Below are positions 27,202 through 35,485 of a stretch of DNA of 35,919 nt, piece after piece. The notes below the pieces were generated by a model that was not told where the DNA came from, did no database searches, and saw only the letters and a list, made by a program, of their open reading frames with translations. Within the stretch, counting starts at the first letter, position 1, and the number at the start of each line of letters is the position of its first letter. A program made the translations under genes and the position numbers. Source of the DNA: Nocardia cyriacigeorgica NBRC 100375 (GTDB taxonomy: Bacteria > Actinomycetota > Actinomycetes > Mycobacteriales > Mycobacteriaceae); contig NZ_BAFY01000208.1 in the NCBI RefSeq assembly GCF_000308555.1, positions 1-35,919 of the forward strand, read 5' to 3'.

Positions 27202-27816
27202 TCAGCCCGCCTCCGGTTCGCGTTCCACCGATTCCAGCCCGGAATCCCTGGCGATCAGGCCCCACCGGCTCGAGGTCAGCCGCAGGCTCGGCAGATCACT
27301 GAGCGAGAGCACCACTTCATAGGTGCGTTCGTAGCCGGTGTGCGAGATCCGCCAGCGCCGGTCGTCGCAGCGGATATAGCGGTCGGAATAGAACGCCGCG
27401 CCGCGTAGCAGCATGTTGTGCTCGGGAATGAGCACCGTATCGGCCAGGTACCAGGTGCCGGTCGCGGTATCGCCGTCGATATCGATCTCGGGATGATCGC
27501 AGCGGTGTTCGGTGATGACGTGCGGCCCGAGCGTATTGCGCATGAACGCGATGAACGCCTCCCTGGACTCGAATTGCAGGTACTCGCTGTAGGTGGCCGT
27601 CGCCTCGGCGACCATGGTGTCGGCGAATTCGTCCCACTGCTTGGTATCCAGCGTGCGCAGATAGCGGTACTTCAAACGGCAGATCTCGGATACGTCGTCG
27701 CGCGCACCGTTCTCGGGTGCCGGAATCGACCCCGGCATCCGTCCGAACAGAACCCGGCCGACCGGTTCCCGCTCTGCGCCCGACTCGGAGTCCCTACGCT
27801 CCTCGTCCTGGTCCAT
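27202..27816 (-). CDS. NTF2-like / SnoaL-type protein
   Basis: 204 residues. The core (about 40-185) shows the cone-shaped NTF2 fold used by SnoaL cyclases, ketosteroid isomerases and ring-hydroxylating dioxygenase small subunits: EICRLKYRYLRTLDTKQWDEFADTM, then EYLQFESREAFIAFMRNTLG, HRCDHPEIDIDGDTATGTWYLAD and RWRISHTGYERTYE. Substrate unknown; many such proteins in Nocardia and Mycobacterium act in steroid or polyketide metabolism. The N-terminal 26 residues are acidic and may be spurious (alternative ATG 27738). It converges on prfC and has its own palindromic site upstream. Confidence 0.8.
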   Translation of the reverse strand: MDQDEERRDSESGAEREPVGRVLFGRMPGSIPAPENGARDDVSEICRLKYRYLRTLDTKQWDEFADTMVAEATATYSEYLQFESREAFIAFMRNTLGPHVITEHRCDHPEIDIDGDTATGTWYLADTVLIPEHNMLLRGAAFYSDRYIRCDDRRWRISHTGYERTYEVVLSLSDLPSLRLTSSRWGLIARDSGLESVEREPEAG

Positions 27817-27862
27817 ACCTCAACGATCCCACCCGGACCCGGGCATACCGAACAATTAACGA

Positions 27863-27877
27863 GATCTGTATCAGATC
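27863..27877. promoter_or_regulatory. Perfect 6-3-6 palindrome upstream of the NTF2-like gene
   Basis: GATCTG-TAT-CAGATC in an unusually AT-rich pocket (27850-27882), 46 bases upstream of the NTF2-like start. The size and placement fit a TetR- or LacI-type operator; the regulator is not identified. Confidence 0.45.
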
Positions 27878-27911
27878 GCTATCACCGAGCTGATCCGGCA
27901 CGGCCGGTCGG

Positions 27912-28790
27912 TCAGCTGCCGATGGTGAAACAGGTGCGGCAGAAGTCTTCGCCGAATTCGGTCAATCGCAGGCTCTTGCGCACGATCTTGGGCGCGCGGC
28001 CCGCCTTCTTCAGTGCCGCCTCCACCACCGGCTGCACCTCGAGCACCATGTAGCGGCTCAGCACCACCGGATCGTCGGAGGTCAGCGTCAGGCCGAGCCG
28101 GTTGAGGTTGATCAGATACGAGCGGGCCCGATCCGGGTAGCGCACGCCGGCCTGTTCGGGCACCGAGGTCAGATCACCGGACACCAGCTCCGAGCCGATC
28201 CCCAGTGGGCGATTGGTGCGCACGTCGACCGAGGGCTGCGGGCCGTTGAGCGCCATGAACCGCAGGATGCGCGCCTCGTCGGGTGCCAGTTCGTCGAGGA
28301 TGCGGTCGTAGGCGGGGTGCACATCCTCGGTGAAATACACATCGGCCGACCGGGCCAGCAGCGCGTCGCCCCGCCTGCGCAGCTCATCGACCGTGGCCGA
28401 GCGCAGATACGAGCCGACCCCGATGGCCTGCTGACCGGCGCCGCCCTGCGGATTGGGCACGTAGCTGACGATCTCGCGCACCGATCCCTCGGTGACCCCG
28501 AGCGCACTGCGCGCGATCGAGCGCAGCGCGTTACCCGTGCGCTCGGCGATCTCGGCGGAGGACTCGCCGTCGAGTGCGGCCTGGGTGATCTCGCGGGTCA
28601 TCTCATAGGAGGTCTCTACCGCCCACTGGCCGCCGCGCACCACCGTGCCCGCCGCCAGCCCGGCGGCCCGGAACACCCCGCGGATCAGCCGGGCCTCATT
28701 GCTGATCTGCCGCTGTTCGACATCCGAGCTGCGTTCCACAGCACGGGAACCGGCCCGGGCCACGTCCTGTCCGGTCCTGTCGTCTGCCAC
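27912..28790 (-). CDS. DUF4393 / Abi-alpha-like protein (first copy)
   Basis: 292 residues. The C-terminal half (about 155-290) matches the DUF4393 pattern: LDELAPDEARILRFMALNGPQPSV, then PEQAGVRYPDRARSYLINLNRLGL and LRLTEFGEDFCRTC. It is clearly homologous to the gene at 30378-31286. A moderately hydrophobic stretch lies at 40-55 (VFRAAGLAAGTVVRGG). The start is GTG with GGAG six bases upstream. Pfam calls a related family Abi_alpha from phage-resistance work in Gram-positives, but the role of actinobacterial members is not known to me. It is divergent from the DUF445 gene. Confidence 0.75.
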   Translation of the reverse strand: MADDRTGQDVARAGSRAVERSSDVEQRQISNEARLIRGVFRAAGLAAGTVVRGGQWAVETSYEMTREITQAALDGESSAEIAERTGNALRSIARSALGVTEGSVREIVSYVPNPQGGAGQQAIGVGSYLRSATVDELRRRGDALLARSADVYFTEDVHPAYDRILDELAPDEARILRFMALNGPQPSVDVRTNRPLGIGSELVSGDLTSVPEQAGVRYPDRARSYLINLNRLGLTLTSDDPVVLSRYMVLEVQPVVEAALKKAGRAPKIVRKSLRLTEFGEDFCRTCFTIGS

Positions 28791-28917
28791 GTCTACTCCG
28801 ATGTATCGCCAGGTGAACGATTCCGCTCACAGATTATTGCCCACCAGTCACGATCAGATGTGGTGGTGGTCATTGTCCCCACCCCCGCGTGGAACCACGA
28901 CATCACAGGAGGGCACT

Positions 28918-28989
28918 GTGGTAAACGTCTCAGACACTACCTGTGGTGCGTGGCACTCACGCTTGGAGTCGGAGCCGCACGTCACATAG
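28918..28989 (+). CDS. 23-codon upstream ORF (candidate leader peptide)
   Basis: GTG at 28918 with a perfect AGGAGG (28907-28912) five bases before it, stop TAG at 28987-28989. The peptide begins MVNVSDTTCGAWHSR and contains single Cys and Trp codons and two His codons. The stop lies three bases before the left arm of a stem that can hide the DUF445 ribosome site, the classic geometry of a translation-attenuation leader. The gap otherwise has no gene. Confidence 0.55.
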   Translation: MVNVSDTTCGAWHSRLESEPHVT

Positions 28990-28992
28990 GGT

Positions 28993-29059
28993 CCTGCTGC
29001 CGACGGGGTGCTAATTTGAGGTGCCGGTGAGGCGGCGATCACCGGGTATCGGCAGGAGG
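28993..29059 (+). promoter_or_regulatory. Leader RNA structure that can sequester the DUF445 ribosome site
   Basis: CCTGCTGCCGA (28993-29003) can pair with TCGGCAGGAGG (29049-29059) at 10 of 11 positions; the right arm contains the AGGAGG (29054-29059) used by the GTG start at 29065. Inside the loop is a perfect 7-bp hairpin CCGGTGA (29024-29030) / TCACCGG (29039-29045). A ribosome terminating at the upstream ORF stop (28989) would cover the left arm and free the site. The pairing is read from the sequence; regulation is inferred. Confidence 0.55.
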
Positions 29060-29064
29060 GTGTC

Positions 29065-30387
29065 GTGTTAGAGAGTGTGTTCGGGATTCACCCGACGATC
29101 CTCCTCGAGCTTGTGACCATTCCGCTTTTCACTGGCGTCATCGGCTACATCACCAACTGGACCGGTGTGCTGATGCTGTTTCGGCCGATCGCATTCCACG
29201 GCATCCATGTTCCCGGCCTGCACGCACTGTATCCATTCCTGCCCAAGCGAATTCAGGTGCTGCCGCTGCTCAGCTACGACGGGCGCATGGGCTGGCAGGG
29301 AATCGTGCCCTCGCGCGCGGACAAAATGGCCAGCATCGCCGTGGACAAAGGTTTGTCGAAGCTCGGCAGCGTCGCCGATTTCTATCGCGAACTCGAACCC
29401 GACGCGCTCGCCGAACATCTGGCGAGCATCGCCGACGAGCAGATCCGCGATATCGTCGAGGAAATCCTGCGCCGCGAACATCCCCAGCTCTGGTACAACC
29501 TGCCGAGCCAGGTGCGGGAGATCGTGCACGACCGGGTTCGCGCCCAACTGCCCGACATTCTGCGCCAACTGACCGTGGAACTCGGCGAGAACATCGATCA
29601 GCTGCTCGACGTCAAGCAAATGGTCATCCGCTATTTCCAGGCCCGGCCACAATTGCTGAACCAGCTGTTCCAGGTGCTCGGCGCGAAGGAACTGCGATTC
29701 ATGCAGAATTTCGGATTCTACTTCGGCGCCCCGATGGGCGCGGTTCTCGTCGCGGTGCTGCACCTGACCGGCTGGCCGACGCTCGCGGTGCTGCCGATCG
29801 GCGGCGTGATCATCGGCTGGGTGGTGAACTGGGTCGGTATCAACATGATCTTCGCCCCCGCCGAGCCGAAGTGGTGGTGCCCGTGGCGTCAAGGGCTGCT
29901 GATCAAACGGCAGCCCGAGATCACCGCCGGCTACGCCGAATTGGTGTCCGGTCAGGTGGTGACGGTGGCCAATATCGGTGACGAACTGTTGAACGGCCCG
30001 CGCTCGGACCGCACCATGCAGATGCTCGAGGACACCCTGCGCCCGGCCGCCGACCGCGCGCTCGGCCCGGCCCGCAGCGCGGTCAAGTTCGTGCTCGGCA
30101 GCCGCGAGTACGACGCCCTGCAATCGACGATCACCAGCGAGGCCATGGCCATCGCCCCGATCGCCTTCGCCGATCCGGACTTCAACATCCGGCAGGGCAG
30201 GCAGATCAACGACTACATCGCCAAACAAATGTCGGCACTCTCGCCCAACGACTTCGTGGAAATGCTGCGATCGGCCATCAAACAGGACGAATGGTTGCTT
30301 TTCGTCCATGGCGGTGTGCTCGGGCTCTTCGCCGGTTACGCTCACATTCTGGTCTTCGGGACGGGAGTGGCGACTACATGGATGTAA
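29065..30387 (+). CDS. DUF445 family membrane protein
   Basis: 440 residues. Hydrophobic segments lie at about 10-35, 225-262 and 415-435. A helical soluble domain rich in charged residues lies between the first two. The motif GYITNWTGVLMLFRP in segment 1 recurs as GWVVNWVGINMIFAP in segment 2, so the protein has an internal duplication of its membrane element, as in DUF445. Its biochemical role is unknown. The GTG start has AGGAGG five bases upstream, buried in a predicted stem. The stop overlaps the following DUF4393 gene by ten bases, implying coupled synthesis. Confidence 0.85.
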   Translation: MLESVFGIHPTILLELVTIPLFTGVIGYITNWTGVLMLFRPIAFHGIHVPGLHALYPFLPKRIQVLPLLSYDGRMGWQGIVPSRADKMASIAVDKGLSKLGSVADFYRELEPDALAEHLASIADEQIRDIVEEILRREHPQLWYNLPSQVREIVHDRVRAQLPDILRQLTVELGENIDQLLDVKQMVIRYFQARPQLLNQLFQVLGAKELRFMQNFGFYFGAPMGAVLVAVLHLTGWPTLAVLPIGGVIIGWVVNWVGINMIFAPAEPKWWCPWRQGLLIKRQPEITAGYAELVSGQVVTVANIGDELLNGPRSDRTMQMLEDTLRPAADRALGPARSAVKFVLGSREYDALQSTITSEAMAIAPIAFADPDFNIRQGRQINDYIAKQMSALSPNDFVEMLRSAIKQDEWLLFVHGGVLGLFAGYAHILVFGTGVATTWM

Positions 30388-31286
30388 CCGGCTCAGCGGC
30401 ATCGGCGGCGTCCTCGGATTCCGGCGGTGCCGACGAGCCGGTCACCGCATCCACCGAGGTAGCGCACCTGTTCGAGTACGAAACAGAGTCCACGCTGCCC
30501 GCCGGCCGGACCAATCCCCTGCGTCGTCCGATCGTCACCGTGCGCACCGCGAGCGGTGTGGTGCGGGTGGCGTTGTCGACGGTCGCCGGCGCCGCGGGCT
30601 GGGGCGTCGGCACCGTCCTCGACGTGACCGGGACGGTGGTCAGGCGCAGCGCCGCGGGCGTACCGCCCGCCGAGATCCGCGCCGAGGCCGAGGCCGAAGT
30701 GCGGGCCGCGCTGCGCCGCGCGCTGGGACTTTCCGAGACAGAACAGCCCCGGCGCCCCACCAGCGCACCCACCCTGCGTGAACAGGGCGCCGCGCTGCTG
30801 CGGCTGTCGGCCAGCACCCACGCCGGCGACGAGGGCCATCCCGCGTTCGCGAACATCCTCGCCGAGATCACTCCCGACGAGGCCCGGATCCTGCGCTACC
30901 TGCGCACCGATGGTCCGCAGCCGTCCATCGAGGTGCACGGCGGCAAGCTCAGCCGGCTCGGCTCCGAACGGCTCGGGCTGCGCCAGGAATCGGGTCTCAC
31001 CCTGCTCGGCGAGCATGCCGGGCTACGGTTCCCCAACCGCATCCAGCACTATCTGACCAACCTGCGCAGGCTCGGCCTGATCGAACTCGCCAAGGAACCC
31101 GTCGGCAATCCCAACCGCTACCAGCTGCTCGAGGCGCAATCTCCGGTGCGGGAGCTGCTCAAGCGCTCGGGATTCGGCACCAAGGTGTCCTACCGCAGCA
31201 TCATCCTCACCGGGTTCGGCGCGGAGTTCGTGCAGACCTGCCTGCCGGTGGTGCTGCACGAGGGGCCCGCGGCCGAGACGAGCTGA
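30378..31286 (+). CDS. DUF4393 / Abi-alpha-like protein (second copy)
   Basis: 302 residues, paralogous to 27912-28790. The shared C-terminal core reads EITPDEARILRYLRTDGPQPSI, then LLGEHAGLRFPNRIQHYLTNLRRLGL and ILTGFGAEFVQTC. The N-terminus has a hydrophobic region VVRVALSTVAGAAGWGVGTVLDVTGTVV (about 58-85) that may be membrane-associated. ATG 30378 lies inside the end of the DUF445 gene, so the two are translated together. It converges on the ABC-F gene with a three-base gap. Function unknown. Confidence 0.75.
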   Translation: MDVTGSAASAASSDSGGADEPVTASTEVAHLFEYETESTLPAGRTNPLRRPIVTVRTASGVVRVALSTVAGAAGWGVGTVLDVTGTVVRRSAAGVPPAEIRAEAEAEVRAALRRALGLSETEQPRRPTSAPTLREQGAALLRLSASTHAGDEGHPAFANILAEITPDEARILRYLRTDGPQPSIEVHGGKLSRLGSERLGLRQESGLTLLGEHAGLRFPNRIQHYLTNLRRLGLIELAKEPVGNPNRYQLLEAQSPVRELLKRSGFGTKVSYRSIILTGFGAEFVQTCLPVVLHEGPAAETS

Positions 31287-31289
31287 GGA

Positions 31290-33083
31290 TCAGGCTTCGT
31301 CGGCCAGCTCCAGCCAGCGCTCTTCGGCCGACTCCTTGTCCGCCAGCACCTGTTTCAGCTCCGCGCCCAGAGTGACCAGCTTGTCCGGGTCGGTGGCAGC
31401 GTCCGCCAGGGCAGCGTGCAGCTTCTGCTCGCGCTCGGTGAGCTTGTCGATGGTGCGTTCCAGCTTGGCCAGTTCCTTGCGGGCGGCCCGGTAGGCGGCC
31501 GAATCGGTGACGGGCGCGCTCGCACCGGCGGCGGCCGGCTTCGCCGCGCTCGCCCGGCCCTGCTGGGCTTCCCGCCGGGTCAGGTACTCCTCGATCCCGC
31601 CGGGCAGGTTGGTGAGTTTGCCGTCGCCGAACAGCGCCCAGGTGGAATCACAGATGCGCTCGATCAGATACCGGTCGTGGCTGATCACCACCAGGGTTCC
31701 GGCCCAGTTGTCGAGCAGATCCTCCAGCTGTTGCAGGGTGTCGATATCGAGGTCGTTGGTCGGCTCGTCGAGCAGCAGCACGTTCGGCTCCGACATCAGG
31801 ATCCGGGTCAGTTGCAGCCTGCGTCGCTCACCGCCGGACAGATCGCCGACCGGTGTGCGCTGGCGCGCCGGCGTGAAACCGAGCCGCTCGGCCAGCTGAC
31901 CGGCCGATATCTCCTTGTCGCCGAGCATGATCCGCATCGCGATCTGCTGCACGGCCTCCAGCACTCGCATATCGGTGGGCAGGTCGTCGAGTTCCTGACG
32001 CAGCCAGCCGATCTGCACGGTCTGGCCCTGAATCCGCTTGCCCGCGGCCAATTCCGCGTCACCGGCGAGGGCGCGCAGCAGGGTGGTCTTACCGGAGCCG
32101 TTCACCCCGACCAGACCGACCCGTTCGCCCGGTGCGAGCCGCCAGGTCAGATCCCGGACCAATTCGCGGCCGTCGGGCGTGGTGAGGGTGGTGTCCTCGA
32201 GTTCGATGACGACGCGGCCCAGCCGTTTGCGGGCGAACGCGCTGAGCGAAACGCTGTCGCGCGGCGGCGGCACATCGGCGATCAGCGCCTCGGCCGCCTC
32301 TACCCGGTAGCGCGGTTTGGAGGTGCGGGCCTGCGGGCCGCGCCGCAGCCAGGCCAGCTCTTTGCGGGCCAGATTGCGCCTGCGCGCCTCGGTGGCGTCG
32401 GCCTGCCTGGCGCGTTCGGCGCGGGCGAAGATCCAGTCGCCGTAGCCGCCCTCGTAGCTTTCCACCTTGCCACCCACGACCTCCCAGGTCTGGGTGGCGA
32501 CGGTGTCGAGGAACCAGCGGTCGTGGGTGACCACGACCAGGGCGCTGCGGCGGGCCAGCAGATGATCGGCCAGCCAGCGCACACCCTCGACATCGAGGTG
32601 GTTGGTCGGTTCGTCGAGCACCAGCAGATCGAGATCGCGCACCAGTGCCGCGGCCAGCGCGACGCGGCGGCGTTCACCACCGGAGAGATTGGTGACCGAG
32701 GTGTCGAGGCCGAGCCCGGCGATGCCGATGCCCTCCATCACCGAACGGATGCGCGGGTTGGCCGCCCATTCGTGTTCGGCCACCGAATCGGTCATGGCGT
32801 CGTCGGCCAACCCGGCCAGCACCACCGAGCCGACAGTGGCGCCCTCGGGCAGCACACCGCGCTGGGTGACCACGGCCATGCGCAACCCGCCGACCCGGCT
32901 GACGCGGCCGCTGTCGGGTTCCTCGATGCCGGTCAGCACCTCCAGCAGGGTGGTCTTGCCGCCGCCGTTGAGGCCGACGACGCCGATGCGCTCACCCGCG
33001 TGCACGCCGAGGGAGACGTCATCGAGCAGCGGTTTGATGCCGAAACTCTTGCTGACCTGTTCGAGGTTGATCAGGTTGGACAT
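31290..33083 (-). CDS. ABC-F family ATPase (Uup-like)
   Basis: 597 residues with two ABC domains and no membrane part. Domain 1: Walker A GLNGGGKTT (37-45), signature LSGGERRRVAL, LVLDEPTNHLD. Domain 2: GVNGSGKTT, LSGGERRRLQL, LLDEPTNDLD. The inter-domain arm carries LAWLRRGPQARTSKPRYR, the Uup-type element that reaches the ribosome. A C-terminal coiled coil (KELAKLERTIDKLTEREQKLHAAL) follows an Ala-rich linker. Such proteins act on stalled ribosomes or DNA branch points. ATG 33083 follows GGAAAGG. A dedicated antibiotic-resistance role is possible but less likely. It is downstream of ispE on the same strand after 145 bases. Confidence 0.93.
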   Translation of the reverse strand: MSNLINLEQVSKSFGIKPLLDDVSLGVHAGERIGVVGLNGGGKTTLLEVLTGIEEPDSGRVSRVGGLRMAVVTQRGVLPEGATVGSVVLAGLADDAMTDSVAEHEWAANPRIRSVMEGIGIAGLGLDTSVTNLSGGERRRVALAAALVRDLDLLVLDEPTNHLDVEGVRWLADHLLARRSALVVVTHDRWFLDTVATQTWEVVGGKVESYEGGYGDWIFARAERARQADATEARRRNLARKELAWLRRGPQARTSKPRYRVEAAEALIADVPPPRDSVSLSAFARKRLGRVVIELEDTTLTTPDGRELVRDLTWRLAPGERVGLVGVNGSGKTTLLRALAGDAELAAGKRIQGQTVQIGWLRQELDDLPTDMRVLEAVQQIAMRIMLGDKEISAGQLAERLGFTPARQRTPVGDLSGGERRRLQLTRILMSEPNVLLLDEPTNDLDIDTLQQLEDLLDNWAGTLVVISHDRYLIERICDSTWALFGDGKLTNLPGGIEEYLTRREAQQGRASAAKPAAAGASAPVTDSAAYRAARKELAKLERTIDKLTEREQKLHAALADAATDPDKLVTLGAELKQVLADKESAEERWLELADEA

Positions 33084-33228
33084 GAAACCTTTCCGTGCCT
33101 TACCCGGCGTAGTGGGGTCCACCCCCGTGGAGGCCGGTCGACTCGCCTGCCCTGAGCAAGAGTACCGAGTAAGCGATGGGCCTCCCCGCGCGGCAATCGA
33201 GGACGTTGCGTCCGCCCATGGGGTCGGA

Positions 33229-34179
33229 TCAGCCGATCTTGCCGCCTTCACGCCTCGGCTGCGGATGTGGGCCCTCGCCGCCGACCACCCGGGCACCGGG
33301 GACCGGGCCGGTCGCCGTGCGCACGCTACGGCTCACTCCGGCGCCGGCGAGTTCGGCGGCCACCGCGACGGCGGACTCTTCCGACTCACACAGGAACGCA
33401 CATGTCGGTCCGGAACCGGACACCAGCCCGGCCAGCGCGCCCGCGCTCACCCCCGCCCGCAGTGTGCGGCGCAGCTCCGGCTTCAACGACACCGCCGCCG
33501 CCTGGAGGTCGTTGCCGAGCAGCGGGGCGAGCTGTGTCGGATCGCCGGAGGCCAAGGCCTGCATGAGTTCCTGCGGCGCGCCCAGCCGCGGCGGATCGCC
33601 GATCTCGCGCAGCCGATCGAGTTCGTGGTAGACGGCCGGTGTGGACAGTCCCCCCTTGGCGAGTGCGATCACCCAGTGGAAGGTGTTGCGCGACAACACC
33701 GGCAGCAGCCGCTCACCGCGTCCGGTGCCGAGCGCGGTGCCGCCGTGCAGGGCGAACGGGACGTCGCTGCCGAGTTCGGCCGCCACCGCGGTGAGTTCCT
33801 CGCGGGACAGGCTGAGGTCCCACAGTTCGTTCAAGCCGACCAGGGTGGCGGCGGCATCGGCGCTGCCACCGGCCATTCCGCCCGCCACCGGGATGCCCTT
33901 GCTGATCGAGATCTCCACCAGCGGCGCCCGGCCGGCCAGGTGGGCCAGCCGCACCGCCGCCTTCCACACCAGATTGGTGCGGTCGGTGGGCACCTCGCTC
34001 GCGCCCTCGCCGCTGACGCGCACCGTCAGGGACGCCGATGGCGCGATTTCCAGATCATCACCGAGCGACAGGGCCTGGAACACCGTGGTCAGATCGTGGT
34101 ATCCGTCCGGGCGCAGGTCACCGACTCCGAGATGGAGGTTCACCTTCGACGGCGCACGCACGGTGACAGGGCTCGGCAC
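33229..34179 (-). CDS. ispE: 4-diphosphocytidyl-2-C-methyl-D-erythritol kinase
   Basis: A 316-residue GHMP kinase of the MEP pathway, phosphorylating CDP-ME on the way to isoprenoid precursors. Visible are the substrate motif [20 protein letters not shown], the ATP loop [37 protein letters not shown] and [20 protein letters not shown] 34179 ([12 protein letters not shown]) is chosen because it aligns with the mycobacterial start; GTG 34191 and the open frame to 34257 are alternatives, and no ribosome site is strong. In M. tuberculosis ispE follows ksgA directly; here two copper genes lie between. Confidence 0.95.
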   Translation of the reverse strand: MPSPVTVRAPSKVNLHLGVGDLRPDGYHDLTTVFQALSLGDDLEIAPSASLTVRVSGEGASEVPTDRTNLVWKAAVRLAHLAGRAPLVEISISKGIPVAGGMAGGSADAAATLVGLNELWDLSLSREELTAVAAELGSDVPFALHGGTALGTGRGERLLPVLSRNTFHWVIALAKGGLSTPAVYHELDRLREIGDPPRLGAPQELMQALASGDPTQLAPLLGNDLQAAAVSLKPELRRTLRAGVSAGALAGLVSGSGPTCAFLCESEESAVAVAAELAGAGVSRSVRTATGPVPGARVVGGEGPHPQPRREGGKIG

Positions 34180-34248
34180 TACGGACAGCACGAGGCCCAA
34201 GCGTAATGGGTGATCACGACAGGTGCGCGCGCCGACGGCTTGCGCTAG

Positions 34249-34299
34249 ATACCCCAAGGGGGTATTTTCTCTTGTGTCGGGGATACCCCCAGACCGTAT
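34249..34299 (+). promoter_or_regulatory. CsoR-type copper operator pair and promoter
   Basis: ATACCCC-AAG-GGGGTAT (34249-34265) is a perfect 7-3-7 palindrome of the CsoR type. A second, weaker 17-mer ATACCCCCAGACCGTAT (34283-34299) lies 34 bp on and overlaps a perfect -10, TATAAT (34297-34302). TTGTGT (34272-34277) could be the -35, with a 19-base spacer. The sites lie 27-77 bases upstream of the CopZ-like start. Copper induction through CsoR is inferred; csoR is not in the window. Confidence 0.75.
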
Positions 34300-34325
34300 A
34301 ATTACCGCGAGCGAAGGAGTGGGAC

Positions 34326-34532
34326 ATGGCCACCAGCACTTACACCGTCACCGGGATGACCTGCGGGCACTGCGTCAGCTCGGTGAAGTCCGAGATCGGC
34401 AAGATCGACGGCGTCACCAGCGTGGACGTCGATCTGGCCTCCGGCCGCGTCTCGGTCGACAGCACGGCGCCGCTGGCCGACGCCGACGTCGCCGCGGCTG
34501 TCGACGAGGCCGGTTACGCGATCGCGAGCTGA
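34326..34532 (+). CDS. Heavy-metal-associated domain protein (CopZ-like copper chaperone)
   Basis: A 68-residue single HMA domain. The metal motif is GMTCGHC (residues 10-16), with Cys13 and Cys16 as Cu(I) ligands and the ferredoxin-like pattern [28 protein letters not shown]. It should pass Cu(I) to a P-type ATPase or buffer it in the cytosol. GGAG precedes the ATG, and the CsoR-like operator lies directly upstream. Its TGA overlaps the next ATG (TGATG), so both are one operon. No copper ATPase is adjacent. Confidence 0.93.
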   Translation: MATSTYTVTGMTCGHCVSSVKSEIGKIDGVTSVDVDLASGRVSVDSTAPLADADVAAAVDEAGYAIAS

Positions 34533-35410
34533 TGTCGGATCGCCGCAAGCTCGCAGCGGTCGGCGGTGCGCTACTGCTGCTGTTCGGCGTCGCGCTCGGT
34601 ATCGGCGCCCTCGTGGGCGACCGGACCGAGCCGGCGCCGGGCGAGCAGGCCACCGCCGACCACGCGCTCGGCCTCGCCGACCACGCGTCCGGATACACGC
34701 TGTCCGAGATCAGCGCGCCGGAGACACCCGGGCAGGCGGGCACGCTGCGATTCCATATCGCCGGACCGGACGGTGCGCCCGTCACCGAGTTCACCACCCA
34801 GCACGACAAGAAGCTGCATCTGATCGTGGTGCGCTCCGACACCACCGAATACCGGCACGCCCATCCGGAGATGGCCGCCGACGGCACCTGGTCGATCGAC
34901 TGGACCTGGGACGCGCCGGGCACCTACGGGGTCTTCGCCGACTTCGTACCCGCCGGCGGCGACAGCACCGGCCTGGTACTCAGCCGGACCGTGCCCGTCG
35001 CGGGAACCGTGCAGCTGCAACCGCTTCCGCCGCCGTCGCCCACCGCGAGCGTCGACGGCTATACGGTGACCCGTACCGGCGAACTGACCACCGCCGGTGG
35101 CGAACTCCGTTTCGACATCACCCGCGACGGCGTTCCGGTCACCGACCTGGACCCCTACCTCGGCGCCTACGCCCACCTGGTCGCGCTGCGCACCGAGGAC
35201 CTCGCCTACCTGCACGTGCATCCGCAGGGTGAAGTGGGCACGTCATCGCCTGGACCGCAGGTGAGCTTCCACGCCCAGGCGCCGAGCGCCGGCGCTTACC
35301 GGCTGTACCTGGATTTCTCGCACGATGGGGCGGTGCATACCGCCGAATTCACGATGGAAGTTTCCGGCGCGGCACCGGCCACCGGTGATCACGGCGGCGG
35401 TCATCGCTGA
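34532..35410 (+). CDS. Membrane-anchored protein with two HxHP beta domains, likely copper-related
   Basis: 292 residues. An N-terminal hydrophobic helix (about 8-28) acts as an uncleaved anchor or signal; there is no lipobox Cys. Two related beta-sandwich domains follow: LRFHIAGPDGAPVTEF...KLHLIVVRSDTTEYRHAHPEM (about 70-112) and LRFDITRDGVPVTDL...AHLVALRTEDLAYLHVHPQG (about 190-232). Each holds an HL-V-R-x7-Y-x-H-x-HP motif, and each ends in a GxY-x-(F/Y)-xDF strand. The C-terminus is GDHGGGHR. The paired His motifs, His tail and copper-controlled operon suggest extracytoplasmic copper binding. I know no assigned function. Confidence 0.7.
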   Translation: MSDRRKLAAVGGALLLLFGVALGIGALVGDRTEPAPGEQATADHALGLADHASGYTLSEISAPETPGQAGTLRFHIAGPDGAPVTEFTTQHDKKLHLIVVRSDTTEYRHAHPEMAADGTWSIDWTWDAPGTYGVFADFVPAGGDSTGLVLSRTVPVAGTVQLQPLPPPSPTASVDGYTVTRTGELTTAGGELRFDITRDGVPVTDLDPYLGAYAHLVALRTEDLAYLHVHPQGEVGTSSPGPQVSFHAQAPSAGAYRLYLDFSHDGAVHTAEFTMEVSGAAPATGDHGGGHR

Positions 35411-35485
35411 TCCAGCGGCTGGGTGGTCGGGCCGCCGTTCGGGCCCGGCGAGCCCTCCGTCCGATGATCGCGGGGCTCCGGGCGA

